The notes under the pieces were generated by a model. The model searched no databases, had not been told where the DNA came from, and worked only from the letters and a program-made list of their open reading frames with translations. 64,000 nucleotides of DNA. Origin: Nansenia antarctica. Lineage: Eukaryota; Chordata; Actinopteri; Argentiniformes; Microstomatidae. This document shows, piece by piece, positions 26,412 to 38,844 of this stretch. The stretch's first letter is position 1, and every line of letters starts with the position of its first letter. Made by a program: the position numbers and the translations under genes. The DNA is taken from assembly GCA_963989245.1 (NCBI GenBank), contig OZ022358.1, forward strand, positions 5,567,665 through 5,631,664, read 5' to 3'.

Positions 26412-26985
26412 ATCATCTGTAGCACAACTTCAACTGATCCAGAATGCGGCTGCCAGGCTGCTCACCTGGTCCAAGGAATCATGCCACATCACCCCCATCC
26501 TAGTAGCAACCCTGCACTGGCTCCCGGTACAACTTAGAATTCATTTTAATGTGCTGCTGGCGTTCGCTTTCAGAGCCTTTCATGGCCAAGCCCCCGCCTA
26601 CATCTCGGATCTCATCCACCCCTACTCTTCCACCCGGTCACTGAGGTCAGGAGCTCCTGGTCGTACCTAGGACCACACTCAGAACAAAAGGGGACAGAGC
26701 GTTTGAGGTGACGGCCCCCCAAGGCTTTGGAACACCCTCCCTCCTGACCTGAGAGCCGCTCCTTCAGTCAGAACAAATCTTTAAGCGGCAACTAAAGACA
26801 CATCTTTTTAGACAGGCCGGCAGTCAATTTTAGCCTTCTTATTGTTCCTGTTTATGTTTTGTTTATGTTGTCCTCTTTGTGTTTTTAATCATTGATGTTT
26901 CAAATCTCCACTGCATTTTTTTATTCTTATATGTAAAGCACCCTGTGCATCCGTGCTGGGAAGGGTGCTATATAAATGTAATTAA
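26412..26985 (+). mobile_element. L2-like LINE 3' end nested in fold-back element
   Basis: Broken plus-strand frames encode the LINE ORF2 C-terminus: a LQLIQNAAARLLT-like stretch, HITPIL, LHWLPV and GDRAFEV-like segments. These are followed by TGCTATATAAATGTAATTAA at the 3' end. Frameshifts are frequent and the copy is inactive. Confidence 0.8.
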
Positions 26986-26994
26986 TTTTTAAAA

Positions 26995-27200
26995 ATTAAA
27001 AAAATGCCATTTAGCAGACGCTTTTATCCAAAGCGACTTACAATTATGAATTACAGGGACATTCCCCCTGGAGTAACTGAGGGCTAAGTGCCTTACCCAA
27101 GGGCACACTAGTAGTGGTGTGGCTTCAGGCGGGATTTGAACTCACAACCTTCCGATCCCAAGTCCAACTCACTATCCACTAGACCACCACTACCCCTTAA
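26995..27200 (-). mobile_element. tRNA-derived SINE (inverted copy)
   Basis: The reverse complement of the element at 17491-17705. It carries GGATTTGAACTCACAACC (B-box, inverted) and TAGTGAGTTGGACTTGGGATC on the complementary strand. It sits directly after the nested LINE tail. Confidence 0.85.
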
Positions 27201-27989
27201 ATAAACTTAAATAAAGTTTTACTTACTTAACTTACTTACTTACACCTTTATTCTGAAAAATGTTAGTTGTTGAAAATCAATGACACACTCGCTAGTCAAG
27301 CCAAAACATTGTAATGCAATGGATTCAATGAGTAATCCCCCCACTACTACCTAGGTGGGGATTACTCACCGAATCCATTGCATTGCAATTTTCAACAACG
27401 CTGACATTTATTTACGTTTTTCAGAACAAAAGTTTGAACGGTCCATCGGTTGGCGACTTGTTCCCGGGTTTCACCAGCTGCTGTCACACATGACATATGA
27501 AGGCTACAGCCTTAGGAACAAGGCTGGCTACTTAACACTCCCACTTTGACACAAGCTCCACCCACTTTGATACAGGCCACACCCACTTTGATACAAGCCA
27601 CTCCCCCTAACTGTTTAAATCACAAATGCCTAAGGATAATCATCTGACACTATATTCTGTGAGGAAACATCAGGCCAGTTGATACTGTTCATTCTGACAT
27701 TATGAGAACAGATCGCTTATTTCTGAGGGAACAGTTTCAGTGCAAGAAACCCGGGAAACAAAAAGGAGGGTTCTCTGGGGCCTCCTTGCCAAGTCCCGCT
27801 TTAGGGATTACTCTTCAGTCAAACCAGGTTTCTTTCTACACGTCTCTATAAAAACACACATCAATATACGCTCCATCATACAATATCTAACTGTTTAAAC
27901 TATCTGTCCTTTGAGAACAGACACCTAGGGTGTCTTCTGTTTCTCTTACATTTTGAAACACTTTATACAGTACAACCACCAGTACAGAC

Positions 27990-28020
<31 letters not shown>
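27990..28020. repeat. (AAT)n microsatellite
   Basis: About ten AAT units. Confidence 0.95.
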
Positions 28021-28021
<1 letters not shown>

Positions 28022-28105
28022 AATCACATTTTATAATATTTATAAAAGATGATACCGATGTAAACGGTACAAGGCTTTAAACGAGCAACCTCTCAACAAA
28101 GTAGG

Positions 28106-28330
28106 GTAAATGAATGAATGAATGAATGAATGGTCTTTATTGTCATTGCTATAGTACAGGTACCATACAACGACATTTGGGAGGGGGGGCTCCCCTTGTG
28201 CTAGGAAAGGGAAAAAAAACAAAAAAAAAACAAGAAGGGAAGGAGCTGGTTTACATAAATAAAGGCTATGTACACTATCCACTATACTATACTGTACAGA
28301 TAGACAACTAGGGTTGTCATATTGCGCATG
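28106..28330 (-). mobile_element. LINE 3' tail, family A, copy 6
   Basis: Starts with four GAAT units, then GGTCTTTATTGTCATTGC and the GGGGCTCCCC, GGTTTACATAAATAAAGG and CTAGGGTTGTCATATTGC landmarks. Confidence 0.82.
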
Positions 28331-28611
28331 GATAATAAAGGATAGGAATAAGAGAGAATAATAACAAACACAATAAGTAATAATTAAAGTACTAATAAGG
28401 CAGCAAGGAGTACATACAAGCAATAAACATAAGTCTGTCAAAAGGAGCTTGTCGAATGGCAACCATTACTCGTCAGCGCCATCTTGGATTATAAATGTCA
28501 TTTGATGAATTTGATTTTAATTTGTCGGCTGTAAACCATTTCAGAGCATACAGTAATTTGGCAATCACACCTCTGCATGTTCATAGTAATGATCAATTTA
28601 TAAGCAGGCCC

Positions 28612-28900
28612 AAAGGGGGAAGCAGGTAGCCTAGAGGTTAGAGAGGCCGGCTAGCAATCAGAAGGTTTCTGGTTCGATCCCCACCTCAGGAGGGAGCTGC
28701 ATGTGTGCTGGTGATTGGAAGGTTGCTGGCATAATTTCTAAGGTGCCTACCTACCACTGCCATTGTGCACTGCCTTGAGCAAGGCACTTAACCCCTAATT
28801 GCTGCAGGAGCACTGACTACAGCTGACCCTGTTCCCAGAGCAAAAAAATACATTTCGTTGTACTCAGTGAAATGACAAAAAGGTTGAATCTAATTTAATC
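28612..28900 (+). mobile_element. Second type of tRNA-derived SINE
   Basis: The head has GTAGCCTAGAGGTTAGAGAG (A-box) and GGTTTCTGGTTCGATCCCC (B-box). It is followed by a body with CTGCCTTGAGCAAGGCACTT and a tail with ACATTTCGTTGTACTCAGTG and AAATGACAAAAAGG. The tail resembles the ending of the family A LINE, as expected if the SINE borrows LINE machinery. Confidence 0.82.
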
Positions 28901-29774
28901 TTCTAACATTCTGTCTCTTACTTAATGAGCTACCATTTCGAAGTGATCTAAGCAAATATCCCAGGTCTTGTAAGTCACACACTCATCCAGAACAGTTATT
29001 GAACACTTCTCACTGAAGAGAACGAATACAAGCCCAACTACCCAAATAAAGCATGAATAGAAATACTATTTTGACATCCCATTCAAATTCCAAATCAGAG
29101 AAGCAGATATGACTCACAACAACACTGTGAATACTATTCCTAATGAGGCTTACCCATGTATGGCTGGGCTTAGAATGAGATCACAGCACTTCTTCGTCTA
29201 TAAGGGACTCACACACACACTCCCATTTTGGAACAGTAAGGAAGAGCTCCCGCCCGATGATTCAATAGCAGCCTTGTATTTAACAGTATTATTCTAATAG
29301 CACAAGGAGCCACGGTTACTGGGGCTTCTCATCCGGAAACATGCCGGACGGTAAAAAAATTAATCACTAACGGAATATTAGAACGAGGGAAAGCGTGAGG
29401 GCAGCGGTGATAAGAGCCCGCTGCATATGATCTGCTACTTTGCTGCCATATGCAAGCCCGGAGAGATTTGCATTCTTAAAGAGGTCTACAGCCTGCGCTC
29501 CATGTGTCGAGATAACTGGACTGGGCATGTCTATTCACATCAAGGATGAGTGAGGCAAGACAGGAAGATACAGAGGGAGAGTGCAGCCAAATCACTGCAA
29601 CACTCACCTAACGTTAAGTAACGTGACCCTAACAGTAGCCTAAGTGTGCTTTCAAGCTCCCCTACTTTGGGATCTTTGCTCCCTTCTTCATCTGTTCTTT
29701 GTAAAAATCGCCCCCTATTCTTATCCCTGGCCCTATATTTGTAACCCTTCAGCAATGTCCACTAAACTGCAGTG
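28901..29774. other. No gene seen
   Basis: Intergenic sequence without recognised repeats or coding frames. Confidence 0.5.
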
Positions 29775-29993
29775 TATATGTTACGGTACATGTGGGAATA
29801 CGGTACATGTGGGAAAACTAGGGTTAGGGTTAGGTGCTAGGGTGCTAGGGTTAAGGTTAGGGGTAGGGGTAGGGTTAGGGTTAGGATTACGGTTAGGGTT
29901 AGATATGCCAGCATGTACCAAGTCGACGTAGCACCTAACCCTAACCCTAGTTTTCCCACATGTACCGTATTCCCACATGTACCGTAACATATA
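29775..29993. repeat. Perfect 65-bp fold-back enclosing telomere-like repeats
   Basis: Arms 29775-29839 and 29929-29993 are exact inverted copies. Each holds two copies of CGGTACATGTGGGAA and one TAGGGTTAGGGTTAGG block. The 89-base loop is made of TTAGGG variants (TTAGGG, TAAGG, TAGGGG, TTACGG). Confidence 0.95.
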
Positions 29994-30000
29994 TATCAGT

Positions 30001-31998
30001 ATATTCAATAAATCTGTGCAGTTCTCTTGGACAAACAACTTGCCAGATCATCTTCATAATCATACTCACTAATTATAAGAATATGGCTATTGGTGTAATG
30101 CTTTTGTATAAAAATAGAGTTGACTTATTGACAGCAAAAACATATGGAACATATGGATGGAGATGTTCCAAAACAACAATACTTGGCACAGACAACTTGA
30201 TTAAAAGAAAGCTCAAAATACAGCAGCTTAAAAGTTCTCTGGCATCTAATGTCATAAAAACGATCCAGGCGACGCTGCCAGAGAGACTAAAAAAAGGGAG
30301 AAGCAACAGACTTGAGGATAGAGCGTGTTGCGGCAGAGCCTGTGTATCAAAAGTTTAGCGGTGCTGTTGTGAGCATCTCCGGTAGAATTAAAATATATTT
30401 GGTTGTTATCCAGACAGCTGTTAACTTTAGGCTCGTTTGGGAATGGAAAAAGAACGGAAATAGAAAAAAAAACAAGGGACATGGAAGAAAGAAAGTGATA
30501 GTGATAGTGAAGGGCACTGAAACGAGTGGACGCTCTCCTTATCTCTTGTTCACTACCACACAGAATATAGATTTACACAGGCGTGACGTAATATCCCAGA
30601 GTCTAGGCTACCTCTAAAATAAGAATCTCCTGCATCACCTATTCTTTTAACTTTGCATTATCACGGACGTCATTATTTTGAAATAGATGCTGTCATAATG
30701 AAAATATTGCGAGCAACATGGTGTTTATTTGATTATTGATTCATTTTTATACATCTCCCAATTTGTCCACTCTCGAAAATTTGGCCGTAGGTCTTCTATA
30801 ATACCCCGGGACGGGGGGGACCAGGTGGATTAACATAACGCGTCTCAGGAAATAGATTTTTAAGTGAAGAAAACAGAAAATAGACTTGGCTCGGCATGAC
30901 AAACCCCCAATGCCAATTCTTCTTCTGCAGGAGACTGTAAGCAGGTGCTGCAAACCGCCAGCTTGTTTGTTTATGTTAAATGCATCTGTGAACGTCACAA
31001 TCCAATTAATGCATCAAGAGAATTGGTTTGTTTTTCCCACATGGGTACAATTTGTACAGGACGTTTAAAAAAGGATTAGGTAGCTCTAGAATTATTATAT
31101 TTTCTCCACTAACTGCCACATGCGCCTAACATGTGCGATGAGATGCGACCCACCCTTGAAGTGTTTGGTGGTAAGGGATAAGAGAGAAACCCAAGGTATG
31201 TGCATGCCTGATCTGTCTGCAAGGCTGTATAATTATATTTATGAATCCATATTTGTAGGAGTTATATGCGTGTGTGTGTGTGTGTGCTTTTTTTGTAAAA
31301 CGGCAGTGTGTGGGGGCTGTATAGATGTGGGAAAGTATGCATACTGTATGTGCGATTGCAACGCAAGGCGTGGGGGTCACAGATAAAACTAGGCTGAGTG
31401 GATGGAAATTTCAAATGGTGTTCTTCACAAACACTGTATTCTCTCAGTGGCCCCTTGAAGAGGAACAGTGTTGTCATCTCCAAATGACAGCACATACATA
31501 GTATGTAATGCAAAGGAGACCAAGATTATAATGACTCACTGAGGGAAGTTAAAGCCCAGACAAATAAAGCAGAGTAGGCATCAGCAAGCACAGTAGCTGG
31601 CCAATTTCATGTGGGGAAGAAAATGCCATCCAGTAAAAAACCCCTCCATCAAGACCTTCTAGTAATAGACTTAGCTCTACGCAATGAGATATCACCCAAC
31701 TCCTCTCATCTCATATTTGAGTAACTACTATAGCACTGACACACTCCCTTCGGAGGGGTCTTGGATGCCCAAGGTTAGTGTATGAATGTCCTTCGGGAGG
31801 CAATCCAGATTGCCTATCTTTTCAGATAAAAGGCCACATAAGTCAATGTGATTCAGGCCTCCCACACACAGGTAAACTGAGTTCAAGGCAACTCCGGAGC
31901 ACACAGGAACATCAGACGTGTCAATAGGGACAGGGGTAGTGCATCTTGCAGTGGGCATGTTGCATTAAAACTAAACATCGTTACACACGCACGTGTGC
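30001..31998. other. No gene seen
   Basis: Intergenic. There is a short GT microsatellite at about 31270-31286. Open frames are short and unconvincing. Confidence 0.5.
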
Positions 31999-32146
31999 GC
32001 GCGAACACACACACACACACCACACACACCACACATCACACACCACACACACACACACACACACACCACACACACCACACACACACACCACACACACCAC
32101 ACACACCACACACACACACACACACCACACACCACACACACACACA
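31999..32146. repeat. CA-rich compound satellite (CACACCACAC)n
   Basis: CA runs regularly punctuated by an extra C (ACACACC units). The Thr-His frames over it are artefacts. Confidence 0.95.
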
Positions 32147-32800
32147 AAATGGGAGGTACTGCTCCTTGGGTAGGGTAATATTAATCTGCCATGTCAAAAC
32201 AGATCCATCGATACCAGCGAAACCCTTGGACAGAAAATGACATGAGTAGGACTAGGGAGTTATAATTTGCAGATAGAAGAGATCAATGCATTACCTCCCT
32301 CTCTGTGAAAATTGCACATTGCTCAAATTGCTACTTCAACAACACAAGTCTGGATATGCAAATCGCCAAAACCATATGAACAAGCATTCTGGAAAAAGAT
32401 GCAAGTGATTTTCAAATCAGAGTAGTTTTCCAACAACTCTACATGAGATTTTTGAATTGCTGAGATTTCTTTAAAAGCATCCTCCAACGCAAGCCCCCAT
32501 TAGGGCATAAGTGCTACACCCATACTCTAACAAACACAAAGAGGGTCCAATTTAGATTCATAGCAGCATAACTTATACAGTATGAGATGATTTGGTGCTA
32601 TGTTTCAGTGACATTTCCTGACAGTATAGAGTATTTGCATACACATCTCTCCCACAAAAAAAACCATGAATAATCAAGGGGTCTACCCTTGACACTACGC
32701 TGTTGGACTGAGAGCATCAAGTCTCATCCCAGATCATCCTTGGGAGGATGGTTATCATCCCTCCAGACAAAGGAGCGTGCAAGGGCACGTAACCCTCATC

Positions 32801-32803
<3 letters not shown>

Positions 32804-32843
<40 letters not shown>
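32804..32843. repeat. (CA)n microsatellite
   Basis: About 20 CA units. Confidence 0.95.
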
Positions 32844-32847
<4 letters not shown>

Positions 32848-32849
32848 TG

Positions 32850-35110
32850 TATGATCCACCCCCTAAGAGCTCTGCACCAAAACAGCTGGGGTGAGCCTGG
32901 GGCTACAGCATCTTAGCTAGGATCTGAGAGGCCTTGCACACATGAGCGGTGACATCAATGTGGCATGGAGGCTCTACACACCAAGGCAGGAAGACACTTG
33001 GGACCAAAGCCGCTTCAGATCTGGTAGCCTAAGGCGAGGGCAAGAACGTTTTTTTCCAATGCGGCATTGGATGGGATTCCGAATGCGTACCGTACCAAAT
33101 CAGCATGAATCTCCGCCCCCCCCCCCCCCCCCGCAAGAGACGCCTGCAGAGACAGACAAGTGTGAATTGAAATAAATGACTGTGTTCCAGTGTTTACCAC
33201 CACAGCCCCTCTGCGCACCAGTCAGTAGCCCATCTGAGTGTGACAGGCCTGGTGCAAGCCCAGCAGAGACCGCCGTGATGGATGGACAGCCAGACAGCTG
33301 CTAAACATCTCGAGATTTACACCAGAGCCTGTGATGCGCCACTCACTGACCGATTGCACCGGTGTAAATCTCGGGTCTGCCATCAAACGTGACGCGATAA
33401 GTAAGACCGAGTAGGGAAGACACACATGAGATTATCTTCCCCCCCCCCCCCCCCTAAACCTCACTAGCTGGCATTTGTGAGAGGTGAACTCGCTCTCTCT
33501 GGCGGGAAACAAACTCCCGTTCACCCTTACGCTATCTACCAGATGAGAGTGCCAGATCTTTTATCGAATGATGGGCCACGGTTCCCTTTCATTTAATACA
33601 CCTAATCCTCACCACGGACACCCTCGACCACACACACCCACTGATGTGCTTCTCAATACTTAGGGGTCAAGATCGGTGCCGTTTTTTGTTGTCCCGTTTT
33701 GTTTCCGTGGACCTGGTACCTGCATAATATATTATCCTGACAGGGGTACTATCATGTTTCATATCTCTAAGGGCACTGACTGCGTCGGGCACATTTTGTT
33801 TAACAGCACCGCCTGGGTATTCTCCTCTCCCTGTCGGTCACACAATAACAGTTGTGGCTCAGCGGAAATACTTACAGTTGCAATGTAATGCAACACCTCC
33901 GAGGGTGTGAGACAAACTAAGACACTGTAGGACAGCCGTGCCCCTTTAATGGATAAGCGTGTACAGATAGTATTGCCTCTTTAATACCTGATTAATGCAT
34001 TAAAACCTAAATTAAATACATTGTGTGGCCTCTATTACAAGCTGGCACTATATGTGTCAAAATGATGTTCACCATAATGCTACTGTACATAACAATGTCA
34101 ATACCATCCTCGATGCAATCGTGGGTTGTTATCTAAACGTCCTGGCAAGCTAAGTTGCTTTGCATATTCATTGCGATGGGTCATGTTACATAAGTCGGTG
34201 TGCTGACAGATCGGTCCAACAGGTGGTGTGGCATATTTAAAGTAGCATTATGGAATGGGGGCATAGCTCTGGTTTTTCTCGCAAATATGAGCAATTCCCA
34301 GAAGGCAGTTGCTCCCACGTAAAAAATTTGATAACACTTCCTGTGGAACACTCCGACTACATGAAATCAGATGGACTTCCTGTCTCTCCTCCGCATCCCC
34401 TTCGTCTGGCATCTCCGTAGAAGTCACGGCTGACACCTATTCAAGGCCGCTATCCTCCTCCTCTGTTTCTCGTATGAAATCTGACATTCAGAATCAAGCA
34501 GGCACTGCGAGCACCGAGGCTCGAGCTCGGTTTTATCCAGTGATCTCCAATGTCAACTCCGGGATGGTAATGTTATCCTGACGGTTATAAATAATATCCA
34601 CCTAAGAGTTGTCTGAGGGACATGGCTCAGTGACCCACATAAGGATCTAACAGTGTACATACCCCCTTGCCTCCCGTCGTGCCTGGTCTAACATTGTGCG
34701 TTGGTCGACCGTAGGCATTTAACAACTCATTCCAGTTAGTAAGCAAAGTTCAACAGAGCCAACGACACGCAAATAAATAAATAAATCCGAGCCTCCCCGA
34801 AGGTGTAGAGAGAAACAAAGATCTCAACAGTGACCTTTTTTCCTCTTCAGCATCCAGGGAAGCGATCCCTGTTCTGCTGTGCAGCTGGCATGCGGCTGAG
34901 TCACGCGTCAGCCCTGATTAGAAGCAGCAGTGGACTCCGGGCCCTATCCCTCTGCCAGGGCCAGGAGTGCAGCCGGCCAGGGCCAACGCGCTCAGTCTGT
35001 GGACACGACCTTGGTGGGGTATGATGGAGAGGGAGCCACACGACACACAGTGCCACACAGTATCTATAACCCCCCCCTCCCCACCACCACCCCCACCCGC
35101 CAACTCACTC
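32850..35110. other. No gene seen; C-tracts
   Basis: Contains long C-runs at 33117-33132 and 33440-33455. The plus-strand frame 34309-34581 is open for 90 codons but matches nothing I know and has no splice support. Confidence 0.5.
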
Positions 35111-35113
35111 ATC

Positions 35114-35116
<3 letters not shown>

Positions 35117-35151
<35 letters not shown>

Positions 35152-35181
35152 CGCGCACACACGTGGACACACATACGCGGG

Positions 35182-35220
<39 letters not shown>
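35117..35220. repeat. (GT)n followed by inverted (CA)n
   Basis: A GT run at 35117-35149 and a CA run ending at 35220 face each other across about 45 bases. They can pair as a hairpin. Interspersed CGCG and CACGTG words lie between. Confidence 0.9.
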
Positions 35221-35229
35221 GTCATCTTG

Positions 35230-36704
35230 AATTTGGCTCGTCATTACCTCAAGCACTAAGCCTGTCTCCTTTCATCGCATATTGACTGATACTGTATGCT
35301 TGCCCTTTGAGTGAATTTGTATTTTTCTAGGTCCAAACCAAAACATATTCCTGCAATTGATTCTCTGAAGCCATCAATTTAATAATGAAATGGAATGGAA
35401 ATAATAGAAAAATTCAACCATCCGATCACTGTACCATCCTGTGGTTTTCAACACAAAAGCCTTTCCTAGAACTGTCCTACATAATTCTTTATACCACAAT
35501 CCCAATGAATCAAATTGGAACACTCTGTCTCATCACTCCGAATACAGCAGGAACCATTTCAGATGAAGGCAAACCACCATCAGTAGGATATGACGTGACA
35601 GAGACAGGCAGCACTAGCTCCACAAAGCTGCGGCTCATGAAGCAGCTATGTTCCTTAGGACAGCAGATGTACTGTGGCAGTCTGTGCAGTATACTGTACT
35701 GTACCAGCAAGGTGGTCATGACAGAAACGGAGCAAGGAAAGACAGCAGCTTTACACAACAGACAAGTTTACACAACGGGTGCTGAAAGGCCTAGACACAT
35801 AGAAGGGAGCTGTCCACACGTGTGGTGCTGAAACGTCATTCCAGAATGCTGAGCTGTGTTGAGCAGACCAGCGGCCCCCTGTCATACTGTCAGGCTAGAT
35901 AGTATGTATTAAGATGCGCTTGCACCTATATAGTAACAACAGTAGTAAGAATATGAACAAGCTGTTGTTCAGCTGTTAAGCTGTTGTCACACAAATCAGA
36001 TAGGGACTCTCACTCACTTTAGTCCAATGATTATAACTGAATAACTACACGAGTGTCGGCCTTCACTGACTAACAACAGAATATCAAGAGAGAGCACTGC
36101 AGATAATAATAATAACAATAATTATAATTATAGCCATGATCATAAAATCATTAAGTCTTCTACAATGACTTGTGTACAATCGGCCACTGGCCAAATCAGA
36201 CAATTGCAGGGTCATTTGCTCTGATCTCCAAACAATTAAAACAATGCACTGGTGACAAGAAACAGCACCTGAGGGGATCATAATATTGTCCTCATCCACA
36301 GCCCTCCTCGTCACCCCCATCCATAGACATTTACTGTAGGCATGTTCTGACTGAATCTAATTGCATCATGTGTTGTTGTTTTCATACTGCTATCTTGTCC
36401 AAGTCCCCCCATCTTAAAACAGATACAACAGATGGTTATCTCAAGAGACTGAGGCACCTCACCATAGTGGTTTAACCACTAATCAGATCGACGCCTACAT
36501 CTCACTAAACGTTTTGTAAAAAATAAGAGACAATAAGTCTTTCGTCTAAGTTTGATCATTTGTCATGCTGCATTTTCCAAGTGCCGGTAGGTCAGTACGG
36601 TACAGCGAGGGACACTGTTGCTGTCAGAGCTCTCTAGGGTAGTGTGGTCCAATCTGGGTGCCTCTGGGAGCCCCTGGGTGAGATTGTGAAGTGTGAGGTG
36701 CTGT
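35230..36704. other. No gene seen
   Basis: Intergenic. The plus-strand frame 35385-35831 (148 codons) has no recognisable domain, no codon-bias support and no neighbouring exons. Confidence 0.5.
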
Positions 36705-36885
36705 TTATAAGAGACTACGTCTGGCCATGGCCTTACTATCATTGATAAGAGACCGCAGTCTCACTGATAAGGGGGAGGCCGCGTCTCGCTGTGGCACTGC
36801 TTTCACTTATAAGGGACCGCATACCCATTGATAAAGGACCGCAGTGCCATTGATAAGGGACTGCCTCTTGCGTTGGCACCACTAG
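36705..36885. repeat. Degenerate short tandem repeat
   Basis: Five or more copies of a unit around CATTGATAAGGGACCGC occur at irregular spacing, with partial copies reading CTTATAAGGGACCGC and ACTGATAAGGGGGAGGCCGC. Confidence 0.7.
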
Positions 36886-37682
36886 CGTCTGACCTCAGTT
36901 GTCATAATGCAATGGGGTTGTTGGTGAATTACCCCTCATTGGATACAAGGCATAAACAGAGGTGGGTGGGTGTGTGGGTGGGTGTGTGTGTGTGTGTCTA
37001 TCTGTCTGTCTGTAACTGCTCCAAAGATGAATCCACTTAAATGGCCAATTACATAATGATTTGAGTGTGAGAGGAGAGACATTAAAGACCTGTGTATCTC
37101 CTGACTCATAGACTACAATGTTAGTTGTTGTAGTTTTGATGTGAAACGTAAAACAGCTCAATGCCTTACAATATCACAGTACTAATAAGCAGCTACTACA
37201 CCAGATTTCACATTCAACTTGGGGTGCAGCTGAGCTGAACACTGGATCACTAGTACACTCTCTACTTATCATTGCGTGCTGAGAGAGAGACAGCACCCAA
37301 GCTCTAACTGAGGGCAATATAGACAAACCACCTCTATACCCGCATGCAATTAAGCGACCCTTATCCTATCCCCTGCCAAATTGATCCTGCTAAAAGTCCA
37401 GCCAGTGCCGAAAGGTATTAAATAGCTCCTTATAGCCCCCAATTTATAGCCAACAAAGCATTACGTATTGCTTAACGACAGACAATGATTCAAGGGATGG
37501 AAAGCAACATCCCTCTCACAGAGTAGCCTCGTGTGGAGACAATCAGGTCTGATAGTGCGGTCCATCAACACTGCAAAACGCTACTGGGAATCTGCGTTGA
37601 ACATTCATCCCAACAACAACAACAAAACGTACATATTTACTGAGGTCGATTCCAAATTGGAAATGTAGCCTACGGCAAGCTT
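36886..37682. other. No gene seen; GTGTGG microsatellite
   Basis: A (GTGG/GT)n patch lies at about 36962-37000. No coding sequence is recognised. Confidence 0.5.
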
Positions 37683-37950
37683 ACCTGAGCCTTATTCTTA
37701 TTCAGCGATCCAACACACGAATAGACAACGTGGCTTGTGAGAGAATTATCCCGATCTTCTTGGCGGCAGAATTCTTGCGGTCTGCTGTGATATTTACATT
37801 GAGCATGGGGGTGAAATGCGGCAGACTTCCTCGGTCTGCTTGAAGGATAGGCTTCAAACATTCAGTTATCATCAGATAAGCCTGCCCACCTGAATCCTCC
37901 GCATCAGACAATGGGTTTCCTAGTCTACCGCACTGAAGGCAGAGGCAGCA
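37683..37950 (-). other. Possible non-coding 5' exon (nrxn2 or unknown transcript)
   Basis: On the minus strand this moderately GC-rich block ends at a near-ideal donor, GGCTCAG|GTAAGC (boundary 37682/37683). It is more CpG-rich than the surrounding AT-rich sequence. It contains a 69-codon frame (37911-37702) that matches no protein I recognise. Position and strand fit an upstream leader exon of neurexin 2, whose ATG exon is 30 kb downstream. This is inference only; the 5' boundary is a guess. Confidence 0.3.
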
Positions 37951-38797
37951 TCACTCCCCCGACTCACCGGTGGAGATGGTTCGGTATCGGGTTGAGGGCG
38001 CGGTCAGCAGCATGTTAACCAATCATGCTCACTCGCAATCAAACTTGCAAGTGCGTTGCCATGGAGGACAATCACACCTTTATGGAGATTGAAGTGTATC
38101 GAAACATCCTCACCTTACCATACATGTCACCTATATAATACATCACTGGGGCATTTTTAACCATGTTTTATTGTCACCAATCATTGATTGTGTAAGAGCT
38201 GCATGTGTGAATTCATGGCTAGAGAGTAGTAAAGGATGTATGCCATAATGTCAACTATGCCAAATAGCTTTGTTTCACAAGCTGTTTGATTGTTCCTAAT
38301 GCACTATTGTGTAGTCGTTCACGGAGTGGCTTGGAGCCCTGTGGGCTTGGCTCCGTACAACTGGTAACGCAGAGTGACAAGGTCATACTGTATGTGTTGG
38401 ACTTCTCTCTCTCAGATAATAACCTTGCTCTTATGTGGAAAATCTACTCCAAAAACTGGTAAGTGGCCTACAGAGACCATTGTTAGAATTCGTATAGGGC
38501 TCACTGGATATAGAGTTACTATGGTGACAAATCCTCAATCTTAAAACTGGCCTGAGGTACCAAATTGGAAGTTGGCAGGAATGAACACCTGAAGGCTTAG
38601 TGAATTTGGAGAGCCGACTGATTACAATAAGACACAACACACATGAACACGTGAAGTAACACATGAACGACATTTATTTTCAATAAAACACAAAAGTAGA
38701 ATGGAACCAAAGAAGGTTGGCTTGAACTGAACTGTTCTATTCAATGTTATTTTCCAATAACGAGACTGTAAAATCCCTCATTGTTTTTGTCGTTCAT

Positions 38798-38844
<47 letters not shown>

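Larger units (their letters stand above)
26262..27483. mobile_element. Fold-back DNA element, copy 2, invaded by a LINE and a SINE
   Basis: The left end CAGCAGCTGGTGAAACCGGG and the right end CCCGGGTTTCACCAGCTGCTG are inverted copies; the match continues for over 30 bases. The palindromic centre is at about 27265-27410 and shares ACACTCGCTAGTCAAGCC with copy 1. The left arm is separated from the centre by nested insertions described separately. The left end abuts the Gypsy gag remnant. Confidence 0.75.

Noticed and set aside
17491..28900. tRNA genes at the A/B-box sequences
   Set aside because: The tRNA-like heads belong to repeated SINE units with long bodies and tails, and the cloverleaf is incomplete.
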